64,000 bases of DNA, from NCBI GenBank assembly GCA_029216955.1, contig JANAVB010010791.1, positions 11,050,438 through 11,114,437 on the forward strand. The letters run 5' to 3'. The position numbers and the translations under genes were made by a program. The stretch comes from Iris pallida. Taxonomy: Eukaryota > Streptophyta > Magnoliopsida > Asparagales > Iridaceae. Below, in pieces: positions 1-11,683 of the stretch; the stretch's first letter is position 1, and every line of letters starts with the position of its first letter. A model generated the notes under the pieces. It searched no databases and was not told where the DNA came from. It was given only the letters and a program-made list of their open reading frames with translations.

Positions 1-130
1 TGATCCACTGCGCTTTTGGGCTACAAGGAGACTATGCTCTTGAGACAACAAAGTCACTACATTTTTGGGCAACGAGAGACCGCACTTGAGGAAAAGAAGT
101 CACTGCATTTTTGGGCAATGAGGAGATTGT
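1..130. repeat. Minisatellite, about 49-bp unit (left part)
   Basis: About two and a half copies of a unit running from ACTGTGCTCTTGAGG to a GGGCAACGAGAG-like end. The same units continue at 11315, so the array was split by the solo LTR at 131-11314. It is read here as part of the U3 of a larger LTR (K) whose right part lies at 28352-29432; the left end is outside the window. No gene is visible. Confidence 0.8.
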
Positions 131-195
131 TGTAGTGCCCCGTCACTATATCGTGCGTCGTTCACCGTCCACGGGGTGTGAGAAAGGAACACTGT

Positions 196-1260
196 TGTAG
201 GAACGATATAGTAAAGCGTAATACTCTAGAGGGGGGGTGAATAGAGTTGGCAGCGGAATAATGCTAAATAAAAATGTTAGCAACACAATCACAGTATATA
301 ATCACAATTGAAATAATGTAAAGGCAGAGTTCAGAAAGCAAACGCAAAGACAGCGATGTATACTGGTATCCCTCTGTTGAGGACTAATCCAGTCGGTAGA
401 ACTCTTGCTACCAGTTGAATCCACTATAGGAAAAACTGCAAGTTTTCTTACGAAGTCCTTGCAACTTCTACAACGCGAGCTTTGATACGAAGAACTCGTC
501 CAACTTTAAATGTGAAGTGGTATTCTTCAATCAAGCCTTCTGATTACAATCTCTCAGAAACTTCTAGACCGTACCGTACTGGCAAATCGACTAGAGGATT
601 GTAACTGGCTTGGGATCTGAAAATGAAAGCTCTAGAAAACTCTTTGGAAGGCAGAAAGCTTTTTAGATAGAGAGAAGATTGAAAGTGAATGAGTAAATTG
701 AAATGATCGAAATCCATCTCTATTTATAGGAATTCCAAAGGGAGAACTCTGTCAGAATTCGGGCAGAATTCGGGCAGAACTCGATGAGCAAATCTCGGTC
801 AAATCCGCAACTGCAGGAGGACCAAGTTCCAGAGAATTTCAAAAATCAAACGACCACCAACCGAACTCTGGCCGAACTCTGGCCGAACTCTGGCCGAGTT
901 CTGTCAGGGTTAGGTTAGGGTTTTTAAAACAGATTTTTGGTAATTTTTGAAAACCTTTTTGAAAACCTTTTTGTAAACATTTTGATAGGTCATTTTAAAA
1001 ACATTTTGAACTATTTGGTAGTAGCCTATTTGCCAGTACGACTCGGTGTACAATGTATTCCTAGACTCAAATAAAGTAAAAAATTACATTGTATAGGAAG
1101 TACAGACTCAAGTAGGCAATCAGATCTTCAGTCTTGAACGGAGTGAATATCCAATCTTGCTTATGACCAAGGAGCTGAGATGTCCCAACAAGCTTCGTAT
1201 ATCCAGACAAAGTTTTGATCAATTATTAAAATCAGGTTGACTATGACCAATGGGCCAACA
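196..1260 (-). repeat. Copia 3' LTR
   Basis: 1065 bp, beginning TGTAGGAACG and ending GGGCCAACA in + direction. It matches 8742-9794 almost throughout. It contains one more copy of an 11-bp CCGAACTCTGG repeat (near 880-900) than the other LTR. The segment CTATTTATAGG near 718-729 contains a palindromic TATA-like sequence. Confidence 0.92.
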
Positions 1261-1276
1261 ATCTCCCCCATTTTGA
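1261..1276 (-). promoter_or_regulatory. Polypurine tract of the Copia element
   Basis: Read on the minus strand this is AAAATGGGGGAGAT directly before the 3' LTR, the usual Copia plus-strand primer. Its place fixes the orientation of the element and the LTR boundary. Confidence 0.9.
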
Positions 1277-1855
1277 TAATTGACAAACTATGAATGATAT
1301 AACATTAAGCTAGTTCAAGCTTGTTCAAAAATATCAAAAAGTAGAAATTGTTCATAACCTGTATTTAACTCAAAAAAAATGTTAGATCATTTTTAATTTT
1401 CTCTCCCTTTGTCACTTAGCAAAATAATTGCACAGGAGAAGGCTCCCCCGCATTAAATGCAGAAGGCTCCCCCGCAATCAATGCATAAGAAACAAATAGC
1501 GAGAAAATAAAAGAAATATAATATAAGAATTACAGGAATGTTAGAGATATAGCATCACAGGAATGTAAAGTGTCTACAAATTATCATCACAGGCATGTAT
1601 TGCTTCAAAACATAAAAGAAATCTCAGGCATGCTATTTCACAGGCAGTTTAAAAATGGAGAAGCAGTATAAAGAGATAGTGCTTAAACAAAATGCTGAAA
1701 TAAACTGAGATATCATAAATGAAACATCAAAAACATGTCCATGAAGATAAAAAATACTGATAGCAAACTACAAAGTACTGATAAAAAGTAAATGATAAAA
1801 ACTTGGAATGTCGGAGCATTTCCAAGTATACAATAGAATATCACTAATAATCAAA
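1277..1855 (-). other. Non-coding stretch between the 3' ORF and the PPT
   Basis: AT-rich sequence with no convincing ORF. It lies between the stop of the 3' ORF and the polypurine tract. Imperfect short repeats of CACAGGAATGT/GGCATG type occur at 1530-1640. Confidence 0.6.
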
Positions 1856-3134
1856 TCAGATCTCATCATCACTATCCTCATCAATATCATCAGCAGCGTG
1901 GCCAGCATGACCGGAAGTAGCAGCACCAGAAGTACCAGCGCCAGTAGGATGAGTAGGGGCGCCAGCATAGAACTCACCAACGTAATCTCGAGGTGCACGA
2001 TACCAGTCATAGGCGTTACCTGGCTGGAAGTAGGCATGAACAGCCTCATCCTTACAGCGGTAACCCGAAAAAGCTGGATCACGAGGGATGGAAGCAGCAG
2101 AGTGACCAGTCTGGGCAAAACGCAGATCGGCCAAGGAGTTTGCCATCGCCTGGTAACGGGTGACATCACGGAACTCTCGCTCGCGAGCCATGTCCGTCAT
2201 CGAGACGTGCAAAGCTGATAAATGCTGATGTATGCCCTCAAAAGTCATGGCATACGGCTGATGTGGTGAAGATGGTGCAGTAGGAGGAGCAGGAGGTGGA
2301 GCTGAAGCAGTCCGGCTGCGACGAGAAAGCTGGAGAGTCCTGAGTACAAGTCGATAGATCGATCTCGAATCGCTGAAAGATACGAGGGAGAATCATCGCG
2401 TAAGAGAGATTTCGATCTCTAGCACGACAACGTCCCATCATCTGAATGATTGTCTTAGGGGCGAAAAAAGGAATTCCCTTAAGAATATGGTACATGGCGG
2501 ACAACTCAAGCGAAGTCACATCATCCTTGGAAGTAGATTTTGGAAGAAGAGTAGAGTAGATGATGCGATGCAATTCGTAGTTGAACAAGTTGAGGTTGTT
2601 AGCCTTGAACTTTCCAGAACGTACTCTGTCAGGTGCACAAAGTTCCGTTTTGAAACTCGTGAGTGTAGTGCCTTCGGGGAAATCGAATTCCGTGATATCA
2701 ACTAGCGGTTCACCTTCATTGGGAATACCAAGAATCTCCGCTAGAAGGACATCATTGAAGTCAATGTCTATGCCTCCGACACGTGTGCTCACGTCAAAAG
2801 TGTTAACTACGAGATTGCAATAGAACAATCTAATGGCATTAGTAGCAATTGGGAAGCACAGTTTAACAAGTAAGTGTAACCCTAATGTCTCAAATAAGTG
2901 ACGATGATCAGGGAATACCGTCCATTTAATCGGAGCACCGCTACATATGGAACGGGTGGAAAAGTCACCGTACCATAATAAAGCTTGATCGAGGGTTTGA
3001 AAGAAGAACCCATCGAAAGCGCCGTCGCTCTTTTGGACCGGCGAAAACAAGGAATCCGTGTAAGGATTCGAAGAGGACCCTTCCTCACTAGGAGTGGTCT
3101 TCTTCCTCTTTGACGGATTAAATCTAGGTGCCAT
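1856..3134 (-). pseudogene. Extra 3' ORF of the Copia element (env position), frameshifted
   Basis: This ORF lies downstream of pol in the same orientation, where SIRE/Maximus elements carry an extra or env-like ORF. The likely start is the methionine of MAPRFNPSKRKK (3134), preferred over an ATG five codons upstream. The N-terminal part is basic and Ser-rich. Residues about 60-170 include LFETLGLHLLVKLCFP, FYCNL and GGIDIDFNDVLLAEILGIP, a pattern that resembles the 'putative plant transposon protein' domain (Transposase_32 type) as I remember it. I see no clear signal peptide or membrane segment, so an envelope function is not supported. A frameshift near 2320-2350 separates it from the C-terminal part, which has a Pro/Ala-rich linker, a helical segment and an acidic end (DDIDEDSDDEI). 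The whole protein would be about 425 residues. Confidence 0.6.
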
Positions 3135-3149
3135 TGAAATAAAAAGCAC

Positions 3150-3774
3150 TAATATGAAAGGTGGAGAGAGAGGGAGTTATACCTCACGAAAATTGGATAT
3201 GTTGTAGAGAAGAACGATCTCTGCACGATTCCAAATTTTGGAAGGATTTCACCAAGTAGATAGGAAGCAATGGGTTGGTGAATACCTAGGGTTTGGAGGA
3301 GTTTCGGGCGGCTGGAGCTGCTGTTTGAAAGTTTGGAAGCAATGAAAAAGAAGAAGCTCTTGGGTTCTGTATATATACATATACACCCTCAACCGAACTC
3401 GAGCCGAATTCGGTCAGAGCTCTGGCCGAATTCGCCTAGGGTTCTTTCAAAGTTGATTTGTGCTACTTCTTTTTCATTGACTCGTTGCAAATATTTAATT
3501 CAAAGATTAGTTATTTTAGTCTTCAAATAACATAATTAATAATATTTTATGAATTAAATGTCGTTACACAGCGACTGTCTCAGATTAGCTGTAGGAGTAC
3601 TGTTCCAGCTGGCAGAGGTTCACCGGGGAACTCTTAAGTACCGCTTCGCTTCAACCGTAGTTGTGGTGACAGACAGACTCTTTATTAGCTTGTCTCTAAC
3701 ACAGTTTTTGCATAATGATATATAATCATAAAATAAAATCAATTAATATTATTGACGTCCAAATTTTTTAATTC
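3150..3774 (-). other. Spacer between pol and the 3' ORF of Copia
   Basis: About 625 bp without a coding region on the element strand. The segment 3130-3330 would be the leader of the 3' ORF. CTGTATATATACATATACACC at 3367-3387 is TATA-rich. An ORF of 65 codons on the + strand (3333-3530) is not supported. Confidence 0.5.
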
Positions 3775-6700
3775 TCAACGTAAATAATTGAAACGATCTT
3801 CCGCTAGAGGTTTAGTGAAGATGTCAGCTAATTGATTTTCAGTATCTATGTACACAAGGTTTATATCTCCATTTTGATGATGATCTCTAAGAAAATGATG
3901 TCTAATCTCAATATGTTTAGTACGAGAATGACATACAGGATTCTTAGTCAAATTAATGGTGCTCGTGTTATCACAGAAAATGGGAATATGTGTGAAAAAT
4001 AAATCAAAGTCTTATAGGGTTTGTTTCATCCACAAAATCTGAGCGCAACAACGTCCTGCGGCGATATACTCAGCCTCTGTTGTTGATAAGGCTACAGAAT
4101 TTTGCTTTTTACTAAACCAAGAGACTAGAGCCTTGCCTAAGAAATGACATGTACCGCTAGTACTTTTTCTATCAACCTTGCATCCCGCAAAATCTGCATC
4201 CGAATAACCAATAAGGTCAAAGAATTTAGTTTTGGGATACCACAAGCCGACAGAAGAAGTGCCCTTAAGGTATCGGAAGATACGCTTAACTGCGGTTAGA
4301 TGTGATTCCTTTGGGTTAGCTTGAAAACGTGCAAACAGGCAAACACTAAACATTATATCTGGACGACTAGCAGTTAAGTAAAGTAAACTACCAATCATAC
4401 CTCGATACTTACGTGTGTCGACTGGCTTGCCTTGTTCGTCAGAATCAAGCTTTGATGAAGTTGCCATCGGAGTGCCAATAGGTTTGACATTGTCCAGATC
4501 GAACTTCTTTAGCAAATCTTTTGTGTACTTGGCTTGATTAATGAACGTCCCATTGTCGGTTTGTTTGATTTGCAATCCGAGAAATAACTTCAGCTCTTCC
4601 ATCATGCTCATCTCAAACTCATTCTGCATACACTTAGAAAATTCTTGACAAAGAGATTCATCAGTGGATCCAAATATGATATCATCAACATAGATTTGAA
4701 TTAAAAGCAGCTTGCCATTAAAAGATTTAATAAAAAGTGTAGTGTCAACCTTTCCTTTTGAAAAACCGTTGTCAAGTAGAAAAGAGCTTAGACGGTCATA
4801 CCAAGCACGAGGGGCTTGTTTCAAACCATATAAGGCTTTCTTCAACTTGAAAACATGGTCAGGATTTTTGAAATCCGTGAAACCCGGAGGTTGTGCTACA
4901 AAAACTTCTTATTTTATAAAGCCATTTAGAAAAGCACTTTTTACATCCATTTGAAAAAGTTTGAAATCATGAAAATATGCAAATGCACATAACATTCGAA
5001 TGGATTCTAATCTCGCAACTGGGGCATAAGTCTCATCGTAGTCGATACCCTCTTCTTGATTGTATCCATGAGCTACGAGTCGAGCCTTGTTACGAGTTAC
5101 TAAACCATCCTCATTTAGTTTATTTCGGAATACCCAACGGGTGCCAATAACCGGATGATCAATAGGCTTGGGAACAAGTTCCCAAACTTGATTCCGTTAG
5201 AATTGGTTCAATTCCTCTTGTATGGCATCTATCCAGAAACTGTCACTACATGCTTCATCAATAGATTTAGGTTCTAGTTGTGAAATAAAAGCAACACTAG
5301 AAACAATATCTCTACTGGATGATCGAGTACTTACTCCTTTGATAATGTCACCAATTACCAAATCTTTTGGATGATCAGCTGTGAATTTTAACCTTTTCGG
5401 TAGACTCTGTAGGTAGCTGGTTCCTGGATCTCCTCTAGGGGGTTCAGCTAGTGCAGAGCTTGGTTCAGGTTCAGCTGATGTCGAACTTGATGTAGGCAGA
5501 TCTTCATCACTATCATCGAGAGACATTTGGTTTATTTCATCAAAAGTGACGTTGATTGATTCTTCGATGATCATGGTACGTTTGTTGAAGACTCTGTACC
5601 CTTTGCTCTTTGCCGCATAACCTAGAAATATACCTTCATCGGCCTTTTCGTCAAACTTTCCTAAATTGTCTTTAGTATTAAGAATAAAGCACTTACAGCC
5701 AAATATCTTAAAGTATGAAACTGAAGGAATTCTATCAAACCATAACTCAAAAGGAGTCTTCTTCGATTTGGGTCAAATTAGAACTCTATTGAGCACAAAG
5801 CAAGCTGTATTGACAGCTTCAGCCCAGAAGTATTTGGGTAGGCTAAATTGATTTAACATCACTCTGGCCATTTCGGTTAGAGTTCTGTTCTTACGTTCCA
5901 CAACTCTATTTTGTTGTAGAGTTCTAGGGCAGGAGAACTCGTGTATGAAACCGTATGTGTCACAAAATTGCTCGAAATCAGCATTCTCGAATTCGCCTCC
6001 ATGATCACTTCTAATTCGAGTGATCATGTAACCTTTTTCATTTTGTACTTTCTTGCAAAAGGCGACAAATTCGGATATTGCGTCATTCTTGCGTGTCAAG
6101 AAATATACCCACGTGTATCTAGAAAAATCATCTACAATAACAAATGTATATAATTTACCTCCGAGGCTAGCAACTCTGCTAGGACCGAATAAATCCATGT
6201 GTAGCAATTGAAGAGGTCTAGTAGTACATACTGCATTTATAGACTTGAATGTGGATCTGGTAGCCTTATTCTTTTCACATTGGCTGCATACCGAATCCTT
6301 CTTGAATGTTATGTCTGGTAAACCGCGTACTATCTTCTTTGTGGATAATCTTGAAATTGTATCCATGTTTGCATGACCGAGTCTCATGTGCCATAGATGA
6401 CTCTCATCACTTTTGGCCATTAAGCATCTACCTGAAATGTTAGCTTCTTCCAACAGATAGAAAACATATATATTGTCTTCCCTGATTCCTTCAAAGATAG
6501 TACTACCAGTTGAGCTATCAACTATAGTACATTTGTCTTTTCCAAAGTTGATACCATAACCCTGATCAGCTAGATGGCTTATGCTGAGCAGATTATGTTT
6601 CAACTCGGTAACCAGACAGACATCTTTAATCACTGGATAGGGAGACTTACCAACATCACCGATACCAATAATATACCCTTTCAAATTATTACCGAAGGAA

Positions 6701-6819
6701 ACATAACCTTCCTTCTTCTTCTTCGACAGTGTTGCAAATAGGGTAGCGTCACCGGTCATATGCCCTGAGCAACCGCTGTCGAGGATCCATTTGCTTCTAG
6801 CATGTGAAGGGTGTTCCAC
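3775..6819 (-). pseudogene. pol: Copia pol: protease, integrase, reverse transcriptase, RNase H (broken)
   Basis: Domains follow in Copia order. Protease active site is WILDSGCSGHMTG near the start. The GAG-pre-integrase segment is LWHMRLGHANMDT. Integrase core has the acidic residues in LLHMDLFGPS, IRSDHGGEFEN and VVERKNRTL. The reverse transcriptase has LYGLKQAPRAWY and the catalytic YVDDII; RNase H has GYSDADFAGCKVDRKS and ALSTTEAEYIA. The frame continues past an in-frame stop at 4012 to a natural end, ...DIFTKPLAEDRF, with its stop at 3775-3777. In-frame stops lie at 5773, 5197, 4909-4911 and 4012, each in the middle of conserved sequence, so they are mutations and not domain ends. Gag and pol meet with a frame change near 6797-6819. 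The usual GV in the QQNGVVERK-like integrase motif reads RV here. Confidence 0.9.
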
Positions 6820-8657
6820 CTACAAAACAGTTTGCAGATGAAACCTTTGGTACCCATTTCTTGTAGGGTCCTAAATTGTTAGCTTTAGGTATCCAAGCAT
6901 AAACATTTAAATCTACAAGCTTTCTCATCCTACATGCAGATGATATATGACCAATGAGGCCACAATAATGACATTGTGCAAGTCGAGTGTTGAAAGCTGA
7001 GTGGTGTGCATGGTTGGTAGGTTTGGATTTTCTAGTATAGAAGAATGCATACCTATGATCATGTTTGGGCTTAACCTTTTGGGGTAAAGGTTTTGTATGG
7101 TTTGGTCTGACAGTGTTTGGCTTGGGAATGTTCCGAATTCTCGGTAAGTGACACGTGTTAGGATAGGAAGCAGCAGGCTCAGGCTGTTTTTCTAACCTAA
7201 TTTCCAATCTTTTGGAAGTGTCATATAACTTAGTATAATCAGAAGTGAGTGATTCCATTCTGATTTGTGCAGATTGAAGACTTTTCTTTTCTCTAGAAAG
7301 ATCTTCTCTCAATTGGTCTATAATCTTGTCTTTCTTTTCGGATGACTGTTTAGTCTCGTGTAATAAGAGCTTTATAGAGGAGAGCTCACCAGACTCACTA
7401 ACATTAGCTCTAACCTCAGCTAGTAGGTCGGTAAGTCTTCCTATTTCTCCTTTGTACTCTTTGAGTACCTTCTTAGCGGTCTGATATTTACTATGCAGTT
7501 TCCTGTAGTCAAGCATCAGGTCACTGAAGGCATCTCCTAATTGCTCAAAGGTGAAGTCATCATATGTTTCTACAGGTTCAGTAGGTACCTGATCGATTGC
7601 CATGAAGCAGATGTTCGCAGCGTCCTCTGAATGTTCATCTTCTGAGTCGCTAGCTTCACTCTCATGCCATATGCTGGTGTTGGCATATTTCCGAGACGTT
7701 GATCTTTTCAGGTTGCCTTTTTTATACCTGTTGTTCTTCTTGCTCGATGATGAGTTGATGGGACAGTCCTTCTTCATATGTCCCTTCTTCTTGCAGCCAT
7801 AGCAGACAGCCATCTTCTTGGTACCAGTTGTTGCTGTTGTTCTCTTTGACTCTTTTCTCATGTCTCATGAATCTTTTGAACTTTTTTGCTAGGAGAGCTT
7901 GATCTTCAGCGTCAGATCCACTGCTGTCTGAGTCATCTTCAGCAGCTTTTCTGTGTTGAGCTTTGAGGGCGATAGTCTTCTTCTTTGGTGCAGGTTCTTC
8001 AAAATCTTATAGCTCCAGTTCGTGAGTGAGTAGTTTACCCATGAGTACTTTAAGTGACATTGTAGTGAGGTCGTTTCCTTCAATGATAGCTGTAGCCTTC
8101 GGAATCCAGTTCTTGGTGAGAGCTCGCAGGAGTTTGCGAATCTTTTCGTGGTTACGGTAATCTTTGCCTAAGGAGGACAAAGGGTTTACAATATCCAAGA
8201 ACCTCTCGAACATTTGTGTGACTGTTTCATTTGGCTTCATTTTGAACGCCTCGTACTCTTGAGTAAGTCTGCTGACTTTTGACTCCTTGACTTGAGTCGT
8301 GCCTTCATGTGTAACTTCGAGAAGCTTCCACACACCATTTGCCGTTGTGCATGTAGATACCCTGTTAAATTCTGTTCTGTCTAAGGCACAAAAAAGAGCA
8401 TTAATGGCACGTGCGTCAAGACTGGCCTTTTTCTTTTCTTCCTCTGTATAACTGCTTTGGGGTTTTTCAACCAAAACTCCCTCGACATTTATACGAGGTG
8501 GCTTCTGATAGCCATCAAGAACAATAGCCCATAAGTCAAAATCAAGAGATTTCAAGAAGAAACTCATCCGTGTTTTCCAATAAGTGTAGTTAGTACCATC
8601 AAACAGAGGGGGTCTATTTGTGGCCTGACCTTCACTTGTGAATTTCATAGTAGCCAT
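6797..8657 (-). pseudogene. gag: Copia gag with two zinc knuckles (broken)
   Basis: The start at 8657 begins MATMKFTSEGQ and leads into PPLFDGTNYTYWKTRM, the usual N-terminus of plant Copia Gag (DUF4219/UBN2 type). The capsid-like helical part reaches about residue 210 (KVLMGKLLTHELEL), where an in-frame stop at 8007-8009 cuts it. The same frame then stays open as a Lys- and Asp-rich linker. Near 7830-7861 the frame shifts. The second part has a first zinc knuckle CYGCKKKGHMKKDC, an acidic linker, a long heptad-like helix (about 7200-7450; EKKDKIIDQLREDLSREKK) typical of SIRE-type Gag, and a second knuckle CHYCGLIGHISSAC. Gag coats and packages the element RNA; this copy cannot make a full-length protein. 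Confidence 0.87.
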
Positions 8658-8728
8658 GTGATGTGCTGTGATCTAATAAATAATGAATAAATAATAGCAC
8701 TGTTACCTCGCTTTACCTGTAACACCCA
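8658..8728 (-). other. Copia 5' untranslated leader
   Basis: Only about 70 bp separate the primer-binding site from the Gag start codon. No ORF. Confidence 0.6.
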
Positions 8729-8739
8729 CTCTGATACCA
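8729..8739 (-). promoter_or_regulatory. Primer-binding site, initiator Met tRNA
   Basis: On the minus strand TGGTATCAGAG follows the 5' LTR after a 2-nt spacer. It matches the 3' end complement of plant initiator methionine tRNA; the match breaks after 11 nt. Confidence 0.92.
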
Positions 8740-8741
8740 AT

Positions 8742-9794
8742 TGTAGGAACGATATAGTAAAGCGTAATACTCTAGAGGGGGGTGAATAGAGTTGGCAGCG
8801 GAATAATGCTAAATAAAAATGTTAGCAACATAATCACAGTATATAATCACAATTGAAATAATATAAAGGCAGAGTTCAGAAAGCAAACGCAAAGACAGCG
8901 ATGTATACTGGTATCCCTCTGTTGAGGACTAATCCACTCGGTAGAACTCTTGCTACCAGTTGAATCCACTATAGGAAAAACTGCAAGTTTTCTTACAAAG
9001 TCCTTGCAACTTCTACAACGCGAGCTTTGATACGAAGAACTCGTCCAACTTCAAATGTGAAGAGGTATTCTTCAATCAAGCCTTCTGATTACAATCTCTC
9101 AGAAACTTCTAGACCGTACCGTACTGGCAAATCGACTAGAGGATTGTAACTGGCTTGGGATCTGAAAATAAAAGCTCTAGAAAACTCTTTGGAAGGCAGA
9201 AAGCTTTTTAGATAGAGAGAAGATTGAAAGTGAATGAGTGAATTGAAATGATCGAAATCCATCTCTATTTATAGGAATTCCAAAGGGAGAACTCTGTCAG
9301 AATTCGGGCAGAATTCGGGCAGAACTCGATGAGCAAATCTCGGTCAAATCCGCAACTGCAGGAGGACCAAGTTCCAGAGAATTTCAAAAATCAAACGACC
9401 ACCAACCGAACTCTGGCCGAACTCTGGCCGAGTTCTGTCAGGGTTAGGTTAGGGTTTTTAAAACAGATTTTTGGTGATTTTTGAAAACCTTTTTGAAAAC
9501 CTTTTTGTAAACATTTTGATAGGTCATTTTAAAAATATTTTGAACTATTTGGGAGTAGCCTATTTGCCAGTACGACTCGGTGTACAATGTATTCCTAGAC
9601 TCAAATAAAGTGAAAAATTACATTGCATAGGAAGTACAGAATCAAGTAGGCAAACAGATCTTCAGTCTTGAACGGAGTGAATATCCAATCTTGCTTATGT
9701 CCAAGGAGCTGAGATGTCCCAACAAGCTTCGTATATCCAGACAGAGTTTTGATCAATTATTAAAATCAGGTTGACTATGACCAATGGGCCAACA
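8742..9794 (-). repeat. Copia 5' LTR
   Basis: 1053 bp, TG...CA, about 98% identical to 196-1260 by eye count (about 18 substitutions). In transcription direction it starts at 9794. TATA-like CTATTTATAGG lies near 9265-9275 and can act on the minus strand. Confidence 0.92.
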
Positions 9795-11020
9795 ACTGTC
9801 GCTATCGACTCGATCGGGACCGATAGGTCAGGATCGATCGAATCGATCGAACGGGAACGGTTGAATTAAGATCCATTCCACATTATAGAATGGCTTCTTC
9901 GGAACCAAGTTCTATATTCAGCGGGTAGCGCCTCAAGGATTGACTCTGCAGCTAAGTCGGGAAAGACCTTTCGTTGCTCTATTTTTCATGCCGCTTGTGC
10001 TGGTTTTAGATTTGGTTTTCTGAATGCATTTTTCGTGAATGTTTTTGATGGTTTTCATGGCTTACATTTCGAACTCGCACTTCCTATCGAACTTCTTACC
10101 TAATATAGTGTTCTAATCGGTTGCTTGTACGATTTTATGTAATCGCGTAGGCGACGTCTAGCACGACCAACAAGTTCTCTCGTCTCAAAGTAAACTCAAG
10201 GTGAGTGGCTGACCCTTCTCTTCTCGACCCCTTCTTAGGTAAATCGATAATGTTGTTGCGATTAAAAGAATAAATACAATGGCACGGACATGGTTTGATT
10301 GAGTTTTCAAAGAGAATGTAGGCTGTCTTAAAAACTAAAAAAAGATGGTCTTTGCACGGTCATGGATAACTTGTCGACAAGGTAGAGTTTCCTCGTACGG
10401 CAACCCAAGGCCACGGGACAGTTGTTGCCAAGGAAGAAAACATTTACATAAGTTGTGCTGGACACGATGTTTGGCGAGGACTTGCAGCGGGGCTCGCTAC
10501 TCGCGCTGAAAGAGCCTCGTCTAACAAAGCTAAAGGAGTCCTCGATGGCTCTGGGAGCCAGTGACCAACCACACGAAATATTGTACTTGGTATGAAAATA
10601 ATAATAATTGACAGGAAAGAACATGGTAAGTTTCATAAGGCACGGCGCGGTCCACCGTGGATAAGTTCCAACGTAATTTACATTATGCTTGCTACTGCTT
10701 GTTTGGAATTCATTAGGATGGTTAGAAACATTCATAAACTAAGTCATATAAACTCTTCAACCAAATGAGAGCTTGAAACTTAATTTGCCACGCACCAGTA
10801 CAAAGTGTAATGTACTGATCCTTGCTCTCCACGCAGGTTCCCCGAACCACGAAGGGCGTGCCACTTAAAGCTCAAGGCGACGTGAACCCTTTTGAAGCCT
10901 CGTCCGCGTGAGAAGGCTTGTGTTCTGAAATCCTTTTGAAGACTCCGCACTCAGTACAAAGAAGAATAGATGGCGACTCGGCTTTCTTTGATCGCAGGTG
11001 GAAAGTGTAACTATTTTGCT

Positions 11021-11028
11021 TATAAAAA
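11021..11028 (+). promoter_or_regulatory. TATA box of the solo LTR
   Basis: TATAAAAA after a GCTT, about 290 bp before the LTR end, giving a plausible U3/R border. Suggests the solo LTR is in + orientation. Confidence 0.45.
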
Positions 11029-11314
11029 GGGATGTAATGTATGGAACGACTATCTCATCAGCATTCATTTTATAAGTCGAGTCATGTTGTACCCCGTATG
11101 GCAATGATTGTAATGGAGTCAATGTAAATGAAGTTTTATTATCAATGAAAAGTCTATTTCTATTTCAAATATGTCAATCAATTTCTCTGCGTACTCTAAC
11201 TTGATGTTGTGTTTCGGATAACCTTATGACTATGCCTTGTGCGATCGCAACTTAGTTTCGCACGGCATCACACCCGAGGGACTACTATCGATTCTACAGA
11301 ATCGGGGCGTGACA

Positions 11315-11683
11315 ACTGTGCTCTTGAGGCAACGAAGACACTGCACTTTTGGACGACGAAGAGACTGCTCTTGACGCAACGAAGTCACTACACTTTTGGG
11401 CAACGAGAAGACTGTGCTCTTGAGGAAACAAAGTCACTACCCTTTTAGGCGATGAGGCGACTGTGCTCTTGAGGCAACAAAGTTACTGCACTTTTGGGCG
11501 ACGATGAGACTATGCTCTTGAGGCAACGAAGTTACTGCACTTTTGGAAAGCAGTGAGGGAGCTGTGAAGGAGCCGTTAAGAGGCTGCGCTTCTGGGTTAA
11601 ACTGAAGGACCTGCGCTTCTAAGATACTAGAGACCAATGAAGGAGTTGTGAAGGGGCTGCACTTCTGGGTTGAACTGAAGGAG
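11315..11683. repeat. Minisatellites of about 49-bp and 73-bp units (middle part)
   Basis: Five units of the 49-bp repeat (11315 to about 11550) continue the array of 1-130. Then a second repeat of about 73 bp follows, built from CTGCGCTTCTGGGTTAAACTG, GAAGGAG and GATACTGAGAGACCAATGAA segments. The second array stops at 11683 in the middle of a unit and resumes at 28352 after element B. Confidence 0.85.

Larger units (their letters stand above)
196..9794 (-). mobile_element. Copia LTR retrotransposon, SIRE/Maximus type, inactivated
   Basis: A complete 9.6-kb element on the minus strand: LTRs at 8742-9794 (5') and 196-1260 (3'), primer-binding site, gag, pol in Copia order (protease, integrase, reverse transcriptase, RNase H), an extra 3' ORF, polypurine tract. 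Both sides carry the perfect 5-bp target duplication ACTGT (191-195 and 9795-9799). The LTRs differ by about 18 substitutions, one 11-bp repeat unit and one G, counted by eye. Gag and pol carry several stops and frameshifts, so this copy cannot make its own proteins. SIRE/Maximus is assigned from the large Gag with two zinc knuckles and the 3' ORF; a phylogeny was not made. Confidence 0.92.
131..11314 (+). mobile_element. Solo LTR (C), interrupted by a Copia element
   Basis: The LTR consists of 131-195 plus 9800-11314, about 1.58 kb once the Copia insertion is removed. It starts TGTAGTGCCCCG and ends CGGGGCGTGACA, an imperfect inverted terminal pair of the TG...CA type. It is flanked by ATTGT (126-130) and ACTGT (11315-11319), a 5-bp target duplication with one C/T change, and the outer repeat units join correctly when it is removed. 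There is one LTR and no internal coding region, hence a solo LTR left by LTR-LTR recombination. A TATA box lies at 11021. Small ORFs inside it (for example 10328-10735 minus) look like chance. Confidence 0.75.

Noticed and set aside
1768..2218. Overlapping ORFs on both strands at the left of the Copia 3' ORF
   Set aside because: 1808-2218 plus and 1768-2169 minus are other frames of the C-terminal part of the 3' ORF, whose acidic end and helix fit the 1856-2248 frame better.
10328..11122. Minus-strand ORFs of 135 and 85 codons
   Set aside because: They lie inside the solo LTR, have no motif, and run against its likely transcription direction.
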